64,000 bases of DNA from positions 1 to 64,000 of the forward strand of contig NZ_NKJE01000012.1 of assembly GCF_002256285.1 (NCBI RefSeq), given 5' to 3'. Source of the DNA: Flavobacterium sp. BFFFF1. GTDB taxonomy: Bacteria > Bacteroidota > Bacteroidia > Flavobacteriales > Flavobacteriaceae. Numbering within the stretch: position 1 is the stretch's first letter; the number at the start of each line of letters is the position of its first letter. A program made the position numbers and the translations under genes. The notes under the pieces were generated by a model, which was given only the letters and a program-made list of their open reading frames with translations, did no database searches and was not told the DNA's origin. Of this stretch, positions 35,230-45,910 are shown piece after piece.

Positions 35230-36081
35230 ATGAACGTATCCGACTATACCTATATATTAAACAAGCCCGATGCGGTAAGCGACCGGCAAACCATGGTATT
35301 GGAACGGATTGTTCACGAGTTTCCCTATTTTCAAAGCGCCCGTGCACTACACCTCAAAGGACTTTACAACCAGGACAGTTTCCGGTACAACCAACAATTA
35401 AAGGTAACCGCTGCCTACACCACTGACAGGAGTGTGCTTTTTGACTTCATCACTTCAGGAAACTTCAAGGCGCTGCAACAACAATTCTTCGACGAGAAAG
35501 AAGCGGCAATCAATGAAATCATGGTGAACGAAATGGAAGTCGTTCCCTACGCTGCTGTCCCTGAAATAAAAATCGACACACTCGAACAGTCTATACTCGA
35601 TTCGATTAAAGAAGCTTCTCCGACGACCGGGGACGAAGAAAAGCCTTCGGAAGCGGAAGCTGTCGCACAAAAACTCGAAATCGGGAAGCCGCTGGAATTC
35701 TCCGGAGCTGAAAAACACTCGTTTGGAGAATGGCTGCAATTGGCGGCCTGTAAACCTATCGAGCGTGAAAACCAACCTGCTGAAACCGGACTCGAAGAAG
35801 AGAAAAAGAAAAAAATTGAAATCATTGACCGGTTTATCGAAGCCAATCCAAAAATATCTCCTGTAAAGGATCATGTCCCCACTCCGGCGGTATCGACATT
35901 TGAAAACAGCGACACCAGCGCTTTGATGACAGAAACTTTAGCGAAAGTATACCTCGAACAAAGAAAATATAGTAAAGCCATTCAGGCATATGAAATTTTA
36001 ATTTTGAAATATCCGGAAAAAAGTAGTTTATTTGCAGACCGAATTTCGGACATCAGAATTTTACAACAGAATAACAATTAA
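35230..36081 (+). CDS. Hypothetical protein with C-terminal TPR-like repeat
   Basis: 283 residues from ATG 35230 (10 bp after lptE). The N-terminal part (MNVSDYTYILNKPDAVS, FPYFQSARALHLKGLY) is a helical region conserved next to lptE and secG in flavobacteria. The centre is acidic and low-complexity. The C-terminus SALMTETLAKVYLEQRKYSK, then AIQAYEILILKYPEKS, is a tetratricopeptide-type helix pair. No signal peptide. Function unknown; the position suggests an envelope-assembly role. Confidence 0.75.
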   Translation: MNVSDYTYILNKPDAVSDRQTMVLERIVHEFPYFQSARALHLKGLYNQDSFRYNQQLKVTAAYTTDRSVLFDFITSGNFKALQQQFFDEKEAAINEIMVNEMEVVPYAAVPEIKIDTLEQSILDSIKEASPTTGDEEKPSEAEAVAQKLEIGKPLEFSGAEKHSFGEWLQLAACKPIERENQPAETGLEEEKKKKIEIIDRFIEANPKISPVKDHVPTPAVSTFENSDTSALMTETLAKVYLEQRKYSKAIQAYEILILKYPEKSSLFADRISDIRILQQNNN

Positions 36082-36092
36082 ATACAGAAAAT

Positions 36093-36476
36093 ATGTTTAT
36101 AGTTTTTTTAGCATTGATCGCGATAGTTTGCTTTCTTTTGATCATTGTGATTATGGTTCAAAATCCTAAAGGCGGCGGTCTTTCTTCTTCATTGGGTGGG
36201 TCACAGCAATTGGGCGGCGTACAGAAAACCACTGATTTTCTTGACAAAAGTACCTGGACATTGGCTACCGTACTGATTTTACTGATCCTTTTCTCAGGAA
36301 TGAACTTCAGCGATGATGCGCCTGCAGTTGCCCCTATCGAAGCGGCAAAACCGGCGGGACCTGCTGCAACGCCAGCGAAGCCTGACGCTACTCCAGCCAA
36401 ACCTGCGGATGCAACGACTACACCAGGAAAAACAGTTTCAGTTCCTGTAGAGGCGCCTGCAACCACAAAAAAGTAA
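36093..36476 (+). CDS. secG: Protein translocase subunit SecG
   Basis: 127 residues. Two membrane helices (about 2-23 and 54-72) flank the conserved VQNPKGGGLSSSLGG loop, the SecG signature. SecG assists SecYEG-mediated export. The C-terminal extension is Pro/Ala/Thr-rich (APAVAPIEAAKPAGPAATPA and on), as often seen in Bacteroidota. A strong terminator follows. Confidence 0.9.
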   Translation: MFIVFLALIAIVCFLLIIVIMVQNPKGGGLSSSLGGSQQLGGVQKTTDFLDKSTWTLATVLILLILFSGMNFSDDAPAVAPIEAAKPAGPAATPAKPDATPAKPADATTTPGKTVSVPVEAPATTKK

Positions 36477-36497
36477 TTTATCACATACTGATATCAA

Positions 36498-36526
36498 ATG
36501 CCAGCGTCACTGCTGGCATTTTTTTT
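36498..36526 (+). terminator. Terminator of the lptE-secG unit
   Basis: ATGCCAGC (36498-36505) pairs with GCTGGCAT (36512-36519), six-nt loop, then a run of eight T. Confidence 0.9.
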
Positions 36527-36552
36527 GCTGAAATTTTGTCAGAAGGATCAAT

Positions 36553-36569
36553 CTGGCATGATTTATGAA
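36553..36569 (+). promoter_or_regulatory. Weak sigma-54-like element upstream of groES
   Basis: CTGGCATGATTTATGAA resembles the -24/-12 consensus YTGGCACGRNNNTTGCW, with three mismatches including the -12 GC (GA here). No TAnnTTTG box and no CIRCE element is visible in 36527-36610. Confidence 0.2.
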
Positions 36570-36610
36570 AAAGGCTGCACAACAAAAATTATCTAAAAAT
36601 TTAAAATATT

Positions 36611-36886
36611 ATGGCTTTAAACATCAAACCTCTTTCGGACCGTGTCCTAATTGAGCCCGTAGCTGCGGAAACCCAGACTGCGTCTGGCATCTTCATCCCG
36701 GACACCGCAAAAGAAAAACCACAAAAAGGCACCGTGGTGGCTGTAGGAAACGGCACTTTGGAGCATGCAATGACCGTAAAGGTAGGCGATACCGTACTTT
36801 ATGGTAAGTATGCAGGAACAGAATTGAAATTCGAAGGCAAAGATTACCTGATCATGCGCGAAGACGACATTTTGGCAATCATTTAA
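36611..36886 (+). CDS. groES: Co-chaperonin GroES
   Basis: 91 residues, the normal length. The N-terminus [20 protein letters not shown] and the mobile loop [16 protein letters not shown] match GroES, which caps the GroEL cavity. Followed by groEL after 24 bp. Confidence 0.97.
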   Translation: MALNIKPLSDRVLIEPVAAETQTASGIFIPDTAKEKPQKGTVVAVGNGTLEHAMTVKVGDTVLYGKYAGTELKFEGKDYLIMREDDILAII

Positions 36887-36898
36887 TTAAAAAAGTAA

Positions 36899-38542
<1,644 letters not shown>

Positions 38543-38564
38543 AAATAGTTTCTATTTGAAAATT

Positions 38565-38595
38565 AAAAGGAGTACTTTATCGTACTCCTTTTTTT
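38565..38595 (+). terminator. Terminator of groESL
   Basis: AAAAGGAGTAC (38565-38575) pairs with GTACTCCTTTT (38582-38592) around a six-nt loop, in a T-rich tail. Confidence 0.9.
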
Positions 38596-38669
38596 ATTTT
38601 TACAATTTGACACGAAATTCATAAAATCTTCTAATTTTATGTCGCTAAATATAATCAACTACAATCCAT

Positions 38670-41030
38670 ATGAAAAAAACTATCCGCCTTTGCTTTTTGA
38701 CCACTTTGTTTTTATCTGCTTTCATCTACGCCCAGAATGATCCTGTAAAAGAAAAACTGGTGGGTTACATCCAGGATTATTTTTCCCTTGATAGGGAAAT
38801 AATTCACGTGCAGCTTGACAAAAATATCTTTTTCTCCAACGAGCAAATTTGGTTTAAAGGATATGTACTTCAACGGAAGACCAAAAAACTTTTCGCCTCA
38901 ACTACAAATGTATTTGCCATTCTACTCGACGCGGACGGAAATAAAGTTTCCGAACAACTTGTCTTTGCAAACAGCGGCTCGTTTTCGGGAACCATAAAAC
39001 TGACTGAAAAATGTCCTTCGGGAGATTACTACCTTCAGTTTTACACCAATTGGATGAATAATTTCAGTGAAGACGAATCATCAATATACCGACTGGCGAT
39101 AATTAATTCTGAAAAGCCATTTTTACCTTCGCAAAAACCTGACTATTCCCGAATTAACGTAAACGTTTATCCTGAAGGTGGAAACAACATTATTTTCGGT
39201 GTAAGAAACACGGTCGGCATACAAATATCGGACTGCAAAGACAGGCCAATTCCAGTAACAGAAGGAGAAATTATCGATGAAAAAGGTACCGCAGTTACAA
39301 AAGTATTCCTAAATAAATTTGGATATGGCAAGTTTGACTTCCTTCCCAACGCGGGTCTTTACAAAGCTGTCTTTAATATAAATGGAAACCTTGTCGAAAC
39401 GCCGTTGCCTTATGCCAGTAGCACTGGTATAGCCCTTGAAGTAAATAATCATGCCTTTGCAGACAGAACGCTAATCCTGTTGAGAGCAAATAAAGAATAT
39501 GTCCGTTCGCTTAAAAACAAAACGTTTTTTGTGTTGGTCCATCAGGATCAGAAGTCCACGATCTACGAGATCAGTTTGTCCGACAATACGGATGAACAGA
39601 AAATTATAATTTCAAAGGCTGATTTTGCAGATGGAATAAATACAATCAGGGTTATTGATGCGGATTTAAACGAAGTCTGTCAACGGCTGATTTTTAAAAA
39701 GCCTACGCAACAATCTTCCCTGGAAATCAGCCCATCAGTGAAGGCGATTAATACCTTTACAGTTCAGACGGAAGATCCAAAGACCAATCTGAGCATTTCG
39801 GTACTTCCCGACCAATCTATTGCTGACCATGGTAGTGATGACATATTCGGATCAGCATATTTAAACCCTTATCTATCCACCAAAATTCCGGGTGCGAGGT
39901 ACTATTTTGAAGCCTCTTCAAAAGCTAAAGATTTCGAATTGGATCTTTTGCTGCTCAATCAGAAACAACCTAAATACCGTTGGACCGATATTGTATCGAA
40001 AAAACCAAAAGAAGTCTCCGAGTTCGATTATGGACTAACCGTAAAAGGATCACTGAACCAAAAATTAGCCGACCCTGAAAAATACCGGATTAAACTGTAT
40101 TCTGTGTTTGCGGGTATCGACGAATATGCGAAAATTAATGAGAAAAATGAATTCTACTTTAAGAATCTCGTGGTGCGTGACTCATCCCATGTATCCATTT
40201 CTCTCATTAAAATTCCCGAAATCACCAAACCACTACCGCTTAAAATGAATGCAAAAGTGATCAATGCGAAAAGAAGTTACCGCTTTTTGTTCCACCCTGA
40301 AGCATCCCAATGCATCGCTCAATTTGAGCCCGTAGCATCCGATTTACCAACATCCACAGACAAAAAGGAGATACAACTTGACGAAGTGAAAGTTGAATAC
40401 AAGTACAAACTAACGAGGCAAATGAATTACGGTAACGCGTTACTAAAAGGCTATAAAGTGGTTCCTGAAAACAACGGACTAGACGTGCTGAATTTTATCC
40501 GGAATCACGGATTTGATGTAGAAAAAAACAAAGGAAAGGTGGCTGTATATGGGCGTTCCCGAACAACAATCAATGGACAAAGAAACCAACCGGTAGTGTT
40601 TATTGACGCATTTAGACTGATGTCATTTGATGAACTCGACGGCATGAGAATGGACGACATTGATGAGATTTACCTGGACGCACATGCTATTGTTCCCTCG
40701 GTCACCAACAATATCGGAGTCATAAAAATCTATCGGAAAAAAGCAAGTCAGTATGCAACTAAAGAAGCGACATCAAATGCTGTAGACTTTACTATGGAGG
40801 GATATGAAATGATCCGTCCTTTTTCTAACGCGGCATATTTAAACAAAAGCGGAAAAGGCTTCGAAGATTTCGGTTTAATTCATTGGATTCCGAACCTGCT
40901 TACGGACGAATCAGGAGCATCCACTTTCCAAATACCCCCGTTGGCACAGCAAACCGTAAAGTTGTTAATTGAAGGCATTTCAGCGGATGGCAACTTGATT
41001 TCAGAAATTAAGATAATTCCCAGAAAATAA
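38670..41030 (+). CDS. Large secreted protein with macroglobulin-like domains
   Basis: 786 residues. Signal peptide MKKTIRLCFLTTLFLSAFIYA. The N-terminal part carries the MG2-like pattern IHVQLDKNIFFSNEQIWFKG (about 45-64), followed by SGDYYLQFYTNWMNN and a string of beta-rich domains. Around 640-700 a plug-like region resembles the TonB-receptor plug fold (GRSRTTINGQRNQPVVFIDA, then MRMDDIDEIYLDAHAIV). Bacteroidota encode many such roughly 800-residue periplasmic or outer-membrane proteins of unknown role. No barrel is evident. Monocistronic between two terminators. Confidence 0.7.
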   Translation: MKKTIRLCFLTTLFLSAFIYAQNDPVKEKLVGYIQDYFSLDREIIHVQLDKNIFFSNEQIWFKGYVLQRKTKKLFASTTNVFAILLDADGNKVSEQLVFANSGSFSGTIKLTEKCPSGDYYLQFYTNWMNNFSEDESSIYRLAIINSEKPFLPSQKPDYSRINVNVYPEGGNNIIFGVRNTVGIQISDCKDRPIPVTEGEIIDEKGTAVTKVFLNKFGYGKFDFLPNAGLYKAVFNINGNLVETPLPYASSTGIALEVNNHAFADRTLILLRANKEYVRSLKNKTFFVLVHQDQKSTIYEISLSDNTDEQKIIISKADFADGINTIRVIDADLNEVCQRLIFKKPTQQSSLEISPSVKAINTFTVQTEDPKTNLSISVLPDQSIADHGSDDIFGSAYLNPYLSTKIPGARYYFEASSKAKDFELDLLLLNQKQPKYRWTDIVSKKPKEVSEFDYGLTVKGSLNQKLADPEKYRIKLYSVFAGIDEYAKINEKNEFYFKNLVVRDSSHVSISLIKIPEITKPLPLKMNAKVINAKRSYRFLFHPEASQCIAQFEPVASDLPTSTDKKEIQLDEVKVEYKYKLTRQMNYGNALLKGYKVVPENNGLDVLNFIRNHGFDVEKNKGKVAVYGRSRTTINGQRNQPVVFIDAFRLMSFDELDGMRMDDIDEIYLDAHAIVPSVTNNIGVIKIYRKKASQYATKEATSNAVDFTMEGYEMIRPFSNAAYLNKSGKGFEDFGLIHWIPNLLTDESGASTFQIPPLAQQTVKLLIEGISADGNLISEIKIIPRK

Positions 41031-41033
41031 CAA

Positions 41034-41057
41034 AAGCCCCTTTTACGGGGCTTCTTT
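41034..41057. terminator. Bidirectional terminator between convergent genes
   Basis: AAGCCCC (41034-41040) pairs with GGGGCTT (41047-41053), loop TTTTAC, with A and T runs on both sides. Confidence 0.85.
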
Positions 41058-41059
41058 AT

Positions 41060-41746
41060 TTAATGCTCAACATTTGTGATACTCTTTTTTCCAAATTTGT
41101 AAATCACGGGAATTATCGTAACCACGACAAGGCCGATGATGATCAATTCGATATGGTCTTTTAAATCAATCTGGAAATTTTTAAGCAAATATTTATAAAG
41201 GTAGTTCCCTGCAAATATTAACAGGAACGACCAAAGAAATGAGCTGACAACGTTGTAAAACATGAACTTCTTTTTATTCATGTTTACAATTCCCGCCACG
41301 ATAGGGGCAAATGTCCTGAAAATCGGCAGGAATCTTGAAAGGATTATCGCCCTGCCGCCGTGCCGCTCAAAAAAGTCTTTTGATTGGATCAGGTACTTCT
41401 TTTTAAATAAAAAAGTGTCTTTCCGGGTGTATAGGAAATGGCCGCTTTTCGATCCAAACCAATACCCAACGATATTTCCCAATATCCCCGCTATACCTAC
41501 CAAAACAGACAAAACCAGAACATTCAGGAAACTGCTTTCGATCACAAAAATATTTTCGACAAGCTCCCGATTGTATATCCCAGCTAAAAAGAGAAGGCTG
41601 TCACCCGGGAGAAAAAACCCGGCAAACAAACCAGTTTCAGCAAATACGATGAATAAAACAATGAATAACCCCACTTTTATCCCGTTGATATCAAAATGAA
41701 TGTAATACAACGGATCCAGTAAATTCTTCCAGTCAAAATTGGTCAT
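41060..41746 (-). CDS. DedA family membrane protein
   Basis: 228 residues. The motifs FAETGLFAGFFLPGDSLLFL and GRAIILSRFLPIFRTFAPIV define the DedA/SNARE-associated family, with about five membrane segments and two half-buried hairpins. Members act in undecaprenyl-phosphate or phospholipid recycling across the inner membrane and in membrane energetics. Stands alone. Confidence 0.92.
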   Translation of the reverse strand: MTNFDWKNLLDPLYYIHFDINGIKVGLFIVLFIVFAETGLFAGFFLPGDSLLFLAGIYNRELVENIFVIESSFLNVLVLSVLVGIAGILGNIVGYWFGSKSGHFLYTRKDTFLFKKKYLIQSKDFFERHGGRAIILSRFLPIFRTFAPIVAGIVNMNKKKFMFYNVVSSFLWSFLLIFAGNYLYKYLLKNFQIDLKDHIELIIIGLVVVTIIPVIYKFGKKSITNVEH

Positions 41747-41842
41747 TCTTTGCAGTTTTAGTGGTAAAAAAATTGAGCGTGAAATTACGGATAATTTGCC
41801 GTACGCGCAATCTAATGCGCTCTTTTTTGGTTTAATTAACGA

Positions 41843-42562
41843 TTAAGGATTGGACAAAAGCATCACAATCGCCATGACGATCATAATGGTGTTCTCTATA
41901 ATGGTAGCTTTGGTCATTGGTAGTTTTAATACGGTACCCAGGCAGGCGCATTGAATCGATTGCCGATCCAGCAATACCTTTGCAACACCGATTGTTGTAA
42001 TGCCAAGAACGACGATTGTCATAACCAGGGCGATTGGGATCTGGAAGCGCATCAAAAACATCAATCCCAAAGCCGTCTCCAGGAACGGATAGACAACGGC
42101 ATATCCCGGAACATTTTTTGCAACGGGATCGTACATCCTGAAAGATTCAGGAAATCCTTTCAAATCCAACATCTTAAAAAAACTGAATACGATGTAGAAA
42201 AGCCCCATAAAGTCGAGCATGAAACCTGTACCAAAAACTACCTCCCGATTCATTAAAAACGACGCGATGCTAATGTAGCCTAAAATAAGGAACAATGGAA
42301 AAAGCCTTTCCCAATCAGATTTATCATTATCGCCTTTCACCACAGTGCGCACTCCTTCCGTTTTTTCTAATATGGTATACTTTTCCGGCAATGATGCCTG
42401 CAACTCAGAAAGTAGTATGTGCCGTTGCACGTCAATGGTCGCTTCACCCTTATTAAGATTTACCTCAACCGAAAACACACCGGGAACACTTCCTAATTTT
42501 GACTTTACACTAGTGCTGCATCCCTCACAGGTCATCCCTTTGATCCAATACGTGTGGTTCAT
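41843..42562 (-). CDS. HMA domain fused to MauE/DoxX-like membrane domain
   Basis: 239 residues. The N-terminal heavy-metal-associated domain has GMTC12EGC15 and a ferredoxin-like fold to about residue 70. Four hydrophobic segments follow from about 92 to 237. The C-terminal segment contains QC205AC207LG, the paired cysteines typical of MauE/DoxX-type redox membrane proteins. Likely a copper-handling or redox membrane protein. Last gene of the metal operon; it overlaps the upstream gene by 4 bp (ATGA), which implies translational coupling. Confidence 0.8.
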   Translation of the reverse strand: MNHTYWIKGMTCEGCSTSVKSKLGSVPGVFSVEVNLNKGEATIDVQRHILLSELQASLPEKYTILEKTEGVRTVVKGDNDKSDWERLFPLFLILGYISIASFLMNREVVFGTGFMLDFMGLFYIVFSFFKMLDLKGFPESFRMYDPVAKNVPGYAVVYPFLETALGLMFLMRFQIPIALVMTIVVLGITTIGVAKVLLDRQSIQCACLGTVLKLPMTKATIIENTIMIVMAIVMLLSNP

Positions 42563-42897
42563 TTTCGGTCGTATTTACAGCACGAATGTAATTTTTCGTA
42601 GGCCTCATCGGTGGATTTCTGCGTTTCAGTATCGTGTCCTACTTTCGCCACTGCCGTTTCGACCGCAGCGATAGAAGTTTTCTCTTCATTCAGGATCAGG
42701 CTTAACTTGTGGCTTTCCACATTCCAAACCGCCGATTTTACACCGGCCACACCAAAAGCGGCCTTTTCAATGCGCTTTTTACATTGTTCACAGTTGCCAT
42801 TCACTTCGATGGTGTACTTTGCGTTTTTGTTTTTATTTTCCTGTGCATTGGCGCTAAAACCAATCATAAAAGCGATTATTAATACAATATTTTTCAT
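42559..42897 (-). CDS. Periplasmic heavy-metal-associated (HMA) protein
   Basis: 112 residues. Signal peptide MKNIVLIIAFMIGFSANA. One HMA domain with the metal-binding pair C36xxC39 in VNGNCEQCKKRIEKAA. The C-terminal SCC(K) adds two cysteines. Probably binds Cu(I) in the periplasm and passes it to the downstream membrane protein or from the TonB receptor. Direct overlap with the next gene. Confidence 0.85.
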   Translation of the reverse strand: MKNIVLIIAFMIGFSANAQENKNKNAKYTIEVNGNCEQCKKRIEKAAFGVAGVKSAVWNVESHKLSLILNEEKTSIAAVETAVAKVGHDTETQKSTDEAYEKLHSCCKYDRK

Positions 42898-42911
42898 GAG
42901 ATTTATTTTTA

Positions 42912-44933
42912 TTATTTTATTTTAAAACGTAAACCGGCGTATAACATTCTGCCAAACACCGGTGCATAGACAATTGAGGTATCAAAATTTGGACCAAACG
43001 GATCGCTGCTGCCCACTATTGCTTTTTCCTGCCTGTAATTGCTCAGGTTCTCGGCACCGGCATAGATCTCGAAAACACGTGAAAAAACTTTAGTAGCCTG
43101 AACATTCATTAGCGAGAATGGCGACGAATAATCCGGCAGCTGGTCTTCCCCGGGATTAGTGCATGTAAAGGGCAGGCGCTGTCTTCCCATCCAGTTGTAG
43201 GTGTAATCAAATTTCCACTGACTGCCATCAGCCTGCAATTTGGTTTCGTATGCCAGGTTTCCAAAAAATCGATGTTTTGCCTGTAACGGCCGCTCTGCTG
43301 ACCCTGATAGGTAATCTGTTCGAATATCATAAAACTTATAGGCAGTCCTCGCATGGAGATTTTCAATGATGCCAAAATTAAATTCCACCTGCAAACTGTT
43401 CGCTATCGACTTGCTGCCATAGAAAGCGACCTGTTGCGGACTCCTGTATAAGTCTGCCACCGCCTGATTACTGAAATCAGTACGGAAGACGTCAAAACCC
43501 GCATCGGCGCTATGCCCAAAAAGAAAGAACTGCTGCGAAAAACTGATACCGTAGTTCCAGGCAATCTCAGGATCTAAACCATAGACCCGCCCACTGGCCT
43601 CAACGATATTGAATGTTCTGGAACTCGCAAAAAGTTGCTGATTTTCCGCAAAGATGTTGGCCGCGCGCTTGCCTCTTCCGGCTGAAAACCGCAGCACGCC
43701 TTTTTGCCATGGGTTATAACGCACATGCAGCCTGGGCGTAAAAAAAGCCCCCAGACGATTGTGCTTGTCGAAACGCGCTCCGGCAACGAGGCTGAAGTTA
43801 TCCGTATTGTCATAAGTATACTCGAAAAACGCACCAACCGAATTATCTATACGATCAAAACTCCTATCGATCCCGGGCACCTGAACGTATTCCTCGTATT
43901 GATCATAGGCAAAATTCAGTCCTGTTGCGAACTTGTGCATGGTATTGCTGATAATCGAATTGAAAATCAGATTCGAATAATAACTGTTCTGCCTGATGTT
44001 GTATTGGTTTAGGCCAAAATAGGATTGCTGATCATGGCTGTTAAAAGCATTCTGGAATCCGATGCTTTGATATGGCATTTCCGGAAATACGTATCCGATC
44101 TTGGTCGCCAGATCAAAACGGCGCGTATTGATTTCAGAACCCCAGGCGTTTGTAGTACCCCGGTCACTGCCTTTGTCAAACCCAACCTGGCCGGTTTGCT
44201 TTTCGTCATCCATAAACCTGGCGCTGATGAAACTCACCCACCCTTTCTGTGCGTTGTTGTATTGCCACCTGTTCATCACATTGATTTGTCTTCCCAGGGG
44301 ATTATCCATAAATCCGTCATCATTCATGTCATTTTTAGCAATACGTGTGTTCCCATGTACGAAAAGGCTGGACGACCATTTGTCTGAAAGTTTTCGGTTG
44401 AAATGGAGGTTGGTTTCAAACCTGCTGTCTGTAGAGCCGTAGACATTCAGGAAAAACGGAATGTCACCCACAGGCTTAATCAGTTCCGTATTGATTTGTC
44501 CGGAGATACTTTCGTAACCATTCACCACGGATCCTGCACCTTTGGTAACCTGGATGCTTTCCACCCAGGTGCCGGGCGTAAATGACAGACCATAGGCCTG
44601 GGAAGCACCACGGACAGAAGGGATGTTCTCTTCGGTAATCATTAAATACGGACTGGTAAGCCCAAGCATCTTAATTTGCTTCGTCCCGGTCAATGCATCC
44701 GGAAAATTGACATCGATGGAGGGATTGGTTTCGAAACTTTCAGCAAGGTTGCAACAGGCGGCCTTAAGCAATTCATTACTTGTCATGGTCACGGTGTTGG
44801 CTGTAAGCTTCAAGGACTTTTTGAGACTTTTACGACCGACTTCAATCTTCACTTCCTGCAGGGTGTCCTGGGTTTCCTGCCCGAAAGTGATCATGGGAAT
44901 CAGCAGCAAAAGCAATATGAGTTGTTTTTGCAT
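42912..44933 (-). CDS. TonB-dependent receptor of a metal operon
   Basis: 673 residues. Signal peptide to about residue 18 (LLLLLIPMITFG). The plug includes LLKAAC60C61NLAESFETNP and GAGSVVNGYESISGQINTEL. The barrel follows, with a typical C-terminal strand GRMLYAGLRFKIK. The twin cysteines at the plug start recur in Bacteroidota receptors next to HMA proteins and probably bind copper. The receptor lacks the N-terminal CarboxypepD-like domain often seen in larger SusC types. Second gene of the operon, 14 bp before the HMA protein. Confidence 0.9.
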   Translation of the reverse strand: MQKQLILLLLLIPMITFGQETQDTLQEVKIEVGRKSLKKSLKLTANTVTMTSNELLKAACCNLAESFETNPSIDVNFPDALTGTKQIKMLGLTSPYLMITEENIPSVRGASQAYGLSFTPGTWVESIQVTKGAGSVVNGYESISGQINTELIKPVGDIPFFLNVYGSTDSRFETNLHFNRKLSDKWSSSLFVHGNTRIAKNDMNDDGFMDNPLGRQINVMNRWQYNNAQKGWVSFISARFMDDEKQTGQVGFDKGSDRGTTNAWGSEINTRRFDLATKIGYVFPEMPYQSIGFQNAFNSHDQQSYFGLNQYNIRQNSYYSNLIFNSIISNTMHKFATGLNFAYDQYEEYVQVPGIDRSFDRIDNSVGAFFEYTYDNTDNFSLVAGARFDKHNRLGAFFTPRLHVRYNPWQKGVLRFSAGRGKRAANIFAENQQLFASSRTFNIVEASGRVYGLDPEIAWNYGISFSQQFFLFGHSADAGFDVFRTDFSNQAVADLYRSPQQVAFYGSKSIANSLQVEFNFGIIENLHARTAYKFYDIRTDYLSGSAERPLQAKHRFFGNLAYETKLQADGSQWKFDYTYNWMGRQRLPFTCTNPGEDQLPDYSSPFSLMNVQATKVFSRVFEIYAGAENLSNYRQEKAIVGSSDPFGPNFDTSIVYAPVFGRMLYAGLRFKIK

Positions 44934-44986
44934 AATAAAATTTTAATGTTCTTAATCAATGTTGATCGATCAGGTGAACATCAAAA

Positions 44987-45415
44987 TCAGGCGTAAAGCA
45001 GGTAACAGGAATAGAGTTTGAACAGCGGCGGGGAATGCGCGTCGCAATAATAATGGGTAGATTTTTCCTGAGGAATGGACTCAGACTGCGCTTCCGGGAA
45101 AGATGGTGATTCATTGTGCAATACAATACGAGTGTCAAGCTGGAACGAAAACACTTTTACAACACCATTGTCAGCGCTGTTTTTGAGTGTCACTTTCTTG
45201 TCTTTGCAACATCTCTGATGTTCCTCGGCTATTTTTTTAGCACAGCACGCTTTCTCAACCACCCTTTTCTCCATACTGCAAACTTTGCCGGAATGGAAAA
45301 TGGAAGAAATGGATGCAACCTTTCCGCCGCAATAATGTACGTTAAAAGCGAGACCGATATTGGTAACCAATATCAGCATGGCTAAAAACACGCTTGTACA
45401 TTTCTTCGGATTCAT
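44987..45415 (-). CDS. Cysteine-rich exported protein of the metal operon
   Basis: 142 residues from ATG 45415. N-terminal signal-like segment (CTSVFLAMLILVTNIGLAF). The body contains VHYCGGK, GKVCSME, KACCAKK and RCCKDKK, several potential metal-binding cysteines, and a C-terminal DAHSPPLFKLYSCYLLYA. I recognise the HYCGG pattern from Bacteroidota genes beside copper-type TonB receptors but cannot name a family. First gene of the four-gene unit. Confidence 0.7.
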   Translation of the reverse strand: MNPKKCTSVFLAMLILVTNIGLAFNVHYCGGKVASISSIFHSGKVCSMEKRVVEKACCAKKIAEEHQRCCKDKKVTLKNSADNGVVKVFSFQLDTRIVLHNESPSFPEAQSESIPQEKSTHYYCDAHSPPLFKLYSCYLLYA

Positions 45416-45419
45416 GCTG

Positions 45420-45427
45420 CAAAAGTA
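45420..45427 (-). promoter_or_regulatory. -7 promoter box TACTTTTG of the metal operon
   Basis: Perfect TAnnTTTG on the minus strand, with a TTG at 45451-45453 (23 nt upstream). The box lies only 4 bp from the ATG at 45415, so the mRNA may be leaderless or the true start may be slightly further downstream. Confidence 0.55.
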
Positions 45428-45460
45428 TCTAAAAATCAAAGGTTCAGGCACAATAAAATG

Positions 45461-45910
45461 TTATTTTTTAGCAAGCTGCTCCTGATAATAAAATGCGGGA
45501 AGGAAAAGTACCACGAATAACGGCTGAATGAGGAAACGCCGCACGTAGAATAACACCAAATTGTTATGGGGACCTGAAAAATAAATCACCAGAAAAAATG
45601 AAATTATCAGGATTACGAAAAACAAACCATATAAAACCGCGGAAAACCTTACCAATTCCTTTTGCTTGAATGCAACATAAATCATCGCCAGTGATATGAC
45701 GGAATTGAAAAAATAACGCATAAACAACCCAGCAGCAAGCTGTAACCCATCAAATTCAGGGAGCGGTTTTGCAGTGAATTCACTTTTAAAAAATGCCAAA
45801 AATGGATCATAAAAAAGCTTTTTTTCAAACAGCCTGACTACTGCGAGCGTGCAGACTAACACCACAAAAATGGCCGTTCTCAGCTTATGTTGCAGGATTT
45901 TTTTTAGCAT
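45461..45910 (-). CDS. Exosortase F system-associated protein
   Basis: 149 residues from ATG 45910 (MLKKILQHKLRT). Four hydrophobic segments, with FFNSVISLAMIYVAFKQKE, SGPHNNLVLFYVRRF and FVVLFLPAFYYQEQL, match the protein that accompanies XrtF in Flavobacteriaceae. Role unknown. It overlaps the end of xrtF by 26 bp. Confidence 0.85.
   Translation of the reverse strand: MLKKILQHKLRTAIFVVLVCTLAVVRLFEKKLFYDPFLAFFKSEFTAKPLPEFDGLQLAAGLFMRYFFNSVISLAMIYVAFKQKELVRFSAVLYGLFFVILIISFFLVIYFSGPHNNLVLFYVRRFLIQPLFVVLFLPAFYYQEQLAKK

Noticed and set aside
44987-45451. Longer start for the Cys-rich protein (MPEPLIFRYFCS extension)
   Set aside because: It would place codons upstream of and across the -7 promoter box; the ATG at 45415 opens a normal signal peptide.
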